A stretch of 64,000 nt of DNA. Origin: Paramacrobiotus metropolitanus (Eukaryota > Tardigrada > Eutardigrada > Parachela > Macrobiotidae). The notes below the pieces were generated by a model. That model saw nothing but the letters and a program-made list of their open reading frames with translations, had not been told where the DNA came from and ran no database searches. Shown here piece by piece: positions 61,577 through 64,000 of this stretch. The number at the start of each line of letters is the position of its first letter. Within the stretch, counting starts at the first letter, position 1. The translations under genes and the position numbers were made by a program. The stretch spans positions 1-64,000 of the forward strand of contig NW_026570357.1 in NCBI RefSeq assembly GCF_019649055.1. The letters are read 5' to 3'.

Positions 61577-63822
61577 ATGTTTGTTTACGAAGAGGACAAC
61601 CAGTCGCATTCCATGTTCGCGTGGAACGCGGTGGATGTCCTGATCGATGGCCTGCTGCAGCTAGGCAAAGTCATAAACGTGGTGGAGAAGGGTCTGATCA
61701 TTAATTTCGGCTGTACTGGCCAGGGCTCCGAGTTCATCGAATACGAACACATCTTTCACGCGACAAGAGTCTTTGATCCCTTGGATACTTTCCTAGACCC
61801 GAATGTGCAGGTTCTCCTGCGCGTCGGTCCCGACTGCCCCTGGAAATGGTATCCCGGGATTGTCTTATCCCCGGGAGACGAAGGCGGGTATTTAGCTGGG
61901 TTGTTCATCGTGGAGGCGCAGCTGCCCCACGGCACCGTCCGGGAGCTGCTCCCCCGCAATCAAGTGCGACGCCCTCCCTCGGACGCCGACTTGGACGGTC
62001 GCCGCGTGCAGGACAAAGACTTTGTTATCCGTAGCTGTCCCATGCCGTCAGCGTGGACCGGCGAAACGGGTTTGCTCCGCGAGATCTTCCCATTAATCCT
62101 GCCTCGAGCGCGGGGGGTGTTCAACACGATGGTGCAAAGCGATTCGTTACAGTATCTTCAGCGTGGAAGCGACCGTGCACTGCTACCGGATGAACTGGTG
62201 CGTTTCGTAAATCATAGAATTTGCAATAAATAAATCAATTAAATCAATACAGCTAACTTGGAAATTTTTTTGACCTGATGGTGAAAAACAAGGGTAGAAG
62301 TATGGCTTATAAGATACACAACCTTACAGCGAATGATAATGCCTCGGGTCTGTACATTCATATACATCCATTCAGAAGTTTAAATTTGAACCAGTGTGCA
62401 GCGGAAGTACAGCAAATACACTGCGCGTACAAGCACACAAACTACAGTAAACTAAAGGCAGAAATTACTAAATGGGCTGGATTTCCCTTCCAGGAAGAGC
62501 TGTTCAATCGCACTAAGAAGAAATTTTATAAGTGCGCCATCCCACAAGACGTCTGGCTTCAGACTTCGCTCTGGCATAAGGTATTGCGGGACAGGAAGCG
62601 ATATACCTTTCCCTTTCTTGAACCAGACGAATCCATACCCAGCAAGCTGTTAGTGGAAATCTTCCAGTCGCTGGACAGCGGCAACCGCACCCGGTGCCGG
62701 CGCACATGCACCCTGTGGAACAATCTCCTCACCACGGAAGACGACTTCCCCGATGTGCGTGTCTCCGGCCGCCAAGACGACTGTCCGTCGCCCGGCATGC
62801 AACCGGTGTTCTGGATAATGACCTGCCTCCTCCACTGCGTCAACAGGCGCACCAAAACCATGGTGCTCATGCACATGACACTGGATGATTGCGAGGACGC
62901 GGCCGCCATGGTCCGCTTCGTGGTCGGCCGCACCGGAACACTGGTATTTTACCGGTGCGCGCTGCATTTCACTGACGCGTATATGGGCATTCATTCCGTC
63001 ACCCCATCCATCAAGGATATTGTGGGCTGTCTGGTGCGGATGTGCCGCAGTGCGGAGCGGGTGGAGTGGATCCGGTGCCGCCTGGCCGATCCGTATATGT
63101 CCGCCGAGGTGGCACATAACGCCCTTCCTTATCAACCAGCAGACCAGCTGGAGAGGCAGCTGTGGGATCTCTTTGAAGCGAATCTCGTTGTGGAGAAAGC
63201 GGTGGATTTGAAGCGGTTGTCGCAGTGGATTGACCATGCGCTGGGGTGTGCCCGGTGCAATCCGTTCGATCAGCTTAAACGGGTAATGCGATTTCGTTTT
63301 TTTTTCGATTGGTTCATCAGCTGGCTTTGAAACTGTAGACAGCGCGTTCTGTTCCTAGAGCTGATACTTCTCTTTGATACTGAAATATTATGTAAACAGA
63401 AAAAGTAACAATTTTCAAAATTGACCAGCTGCCAGCGAAATTTTCCAGTTGGCTGCTGAAATATATAGTCAGATGCTGTACTAGGTCGATAATAATGTCA
63501 ACGATAATTATACGCGCTGATGTTTTCTGATATTATCTGATTATCAAAAAGAAAATCTCAATTCAAATTTAAAAAAAAAATTGTTATTTGGGTTTTCTTC
63601 TTGGCTAAGTTATGAAGAAAATAAAATTATTTGTGCGTTTTCTAGGCTCTTTGCAGTTACCAGAGCGTGGATCCACGTTTTTTAACACACTATCGCGGCT
63701 GTCAGTGGACATCGTCCGATATCGGCAACATGGATGTGAACCAACTGAACAAAGTCACCGCAGCGGCCTTGTTCCAAGCCATGCAAGGAACGCACTGGCG
63801 GTCCAAGTCGCGTCAGCCCTAA
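61577..63822 (+). CDS. F-box locus B: Agenet-like module, F-box, conserved last exon (intact)
   Basis: Exon 1 (61577-62197) starts at MFVYEED in a good context (GCCGCCATGT) and has no break: WNAVDVLIDGLLQLGKVI, IINFGC, VQVLLRVGPDCPWKWYPG, LLPRNQVRRPPSDADL. Donor GTGCGT. Exon 2 (start uncertain, about 62413, to 63282) carries GFPFQEELFNRTKKK, F-box IPSKLLVEIFQSLDSGNRTR, CTLWNNLL, DVRVSGR and the C-terminal helical repeat region ending FDQLKR. Exon 3 (63646-63822) reads ALCSYQSVDPRFLTHYRGCQ and ends SRQP. F-box proteins link substrates to Skp1-Cullin ligases; the N-module resembles the tandem Agenet domains of FMRP, which read methylated chromatin or protein. The substrate is unknown. Closest paralogue: locus A, 7 kb upstream in the same orientation. 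Confidence 0.75.
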
Positions 63823-64000
63823 TTACTCAACGTGCCTTTAATAAGTATCATATTCCGGAAACAATTTAAACTAAGTACCAATAACAAAATTTATAACAGA
63901 AACACTTCCTCTCTGCTGTCCTGGTCAGGGATTGTTCCCATTACAGTATTACACATATTGCACGGTTTGCACCCTAATCGCGAATGTGTGCCGATGATTT
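63823..64000. other. Right edge, nothing recognised
   Basis: Short 3' flank of locus B, with AATAAAA-like AT-rich sequence near 63880. Confidence 0.4.

Overview
The window is from a eukaryote, almost certainly an invertebrate animal. Genes are split by short spliceosomal introns (about 50-580 bp, GT-AG plus one GC-AG), there are no operons or Shine-Dalgarno sites, and most of the DNA is mobile elements and satellites. A family of F-box genes with a conserved N-terminal module resembles, from memory only, gene families of tardigrades. That assignment is an unverified guess.

Layout. 1-10.7 kb: most of a Ty3/gypsy-type LTR retroelement on the minus strand (Element I), reading leader, coiled-coil ORF, 68-aa ORF, Gag, protease ORF, repeat-rich ORFs, reverse transcriptase (cut by the window edge). 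It is saturated with the 8-mer AAAGGTCA. 11.0-11.2 kb: three tandem hairpins with compensating stems. 12-13.8 kb: diverged duplications and a MITE. 13.8-15.7 kb: F-box locus C (minus). 17.0-21.3 kb: Element II (plus), a decayed relative of Element I with the same coiled-coil-then-Gag order, holding a foldback element; a pogo/Tigger-type transposon (21.3-23.2 kb) lies at its 3' side. 23.5-23.9 kb: a 42-bp minisatellite. 24.6-26.6 kb: Element III (minus), a third relative. 26.7-35.8 kb: a large DNA transposon with a KDZ-type transposase (plus) and a divergent DUF927-like ATPase gene (minus), bounded by inverted copies of an 84/85-bp minisatellite. 36.0-37.6 kb: a DUF3987-like ATPase gene (minus). 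38.0-41.1 kb: GC-rich hairpins and a 123-bp satellite with a four-unit higher-order pattern. 43.66-47.99 kb: a complete young LTR retrotransposon with 350-bp LTRs that encodes only Gag joined to a degenerate integrase zinc domain. 48.5-49.4 kb: an about 200-bp hairpin-bearing satellite. 49.5-50.2 kb: an SGNH-hydrolase gene (minus). 50.8-51.5 kb: a long inverted repeat and a Tigger-type MITE. 53.3-53.8 kb: a pyrimidine minisatellite. 54.5-63.8 kb: F-box loci A (plus), D (minus) and B (plus).

How the parts relate. Elements I, II and III share an architecture I do not recognise from a named Ty3 clade: a coiled-coil protein upstream of Gag, a CX2CX4HX4C Gag knuckle where Gag is visible, and a leader carrying an element-specific short tandem array. 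In Element I the leader motif and its reverse complement are also spread through the coding body in all three reading frames, which points to a function of the nucleic acid rather than of the protein. The F-box loci encode an FMRP-like tandem Agenet/Tudor-like module, an F-box and a short conserved last exon. Many otherwise good ORFs are broken by one-base length changes, mostly in short homopolymers, so some apparent pseudogenes may be assembly artefacts.
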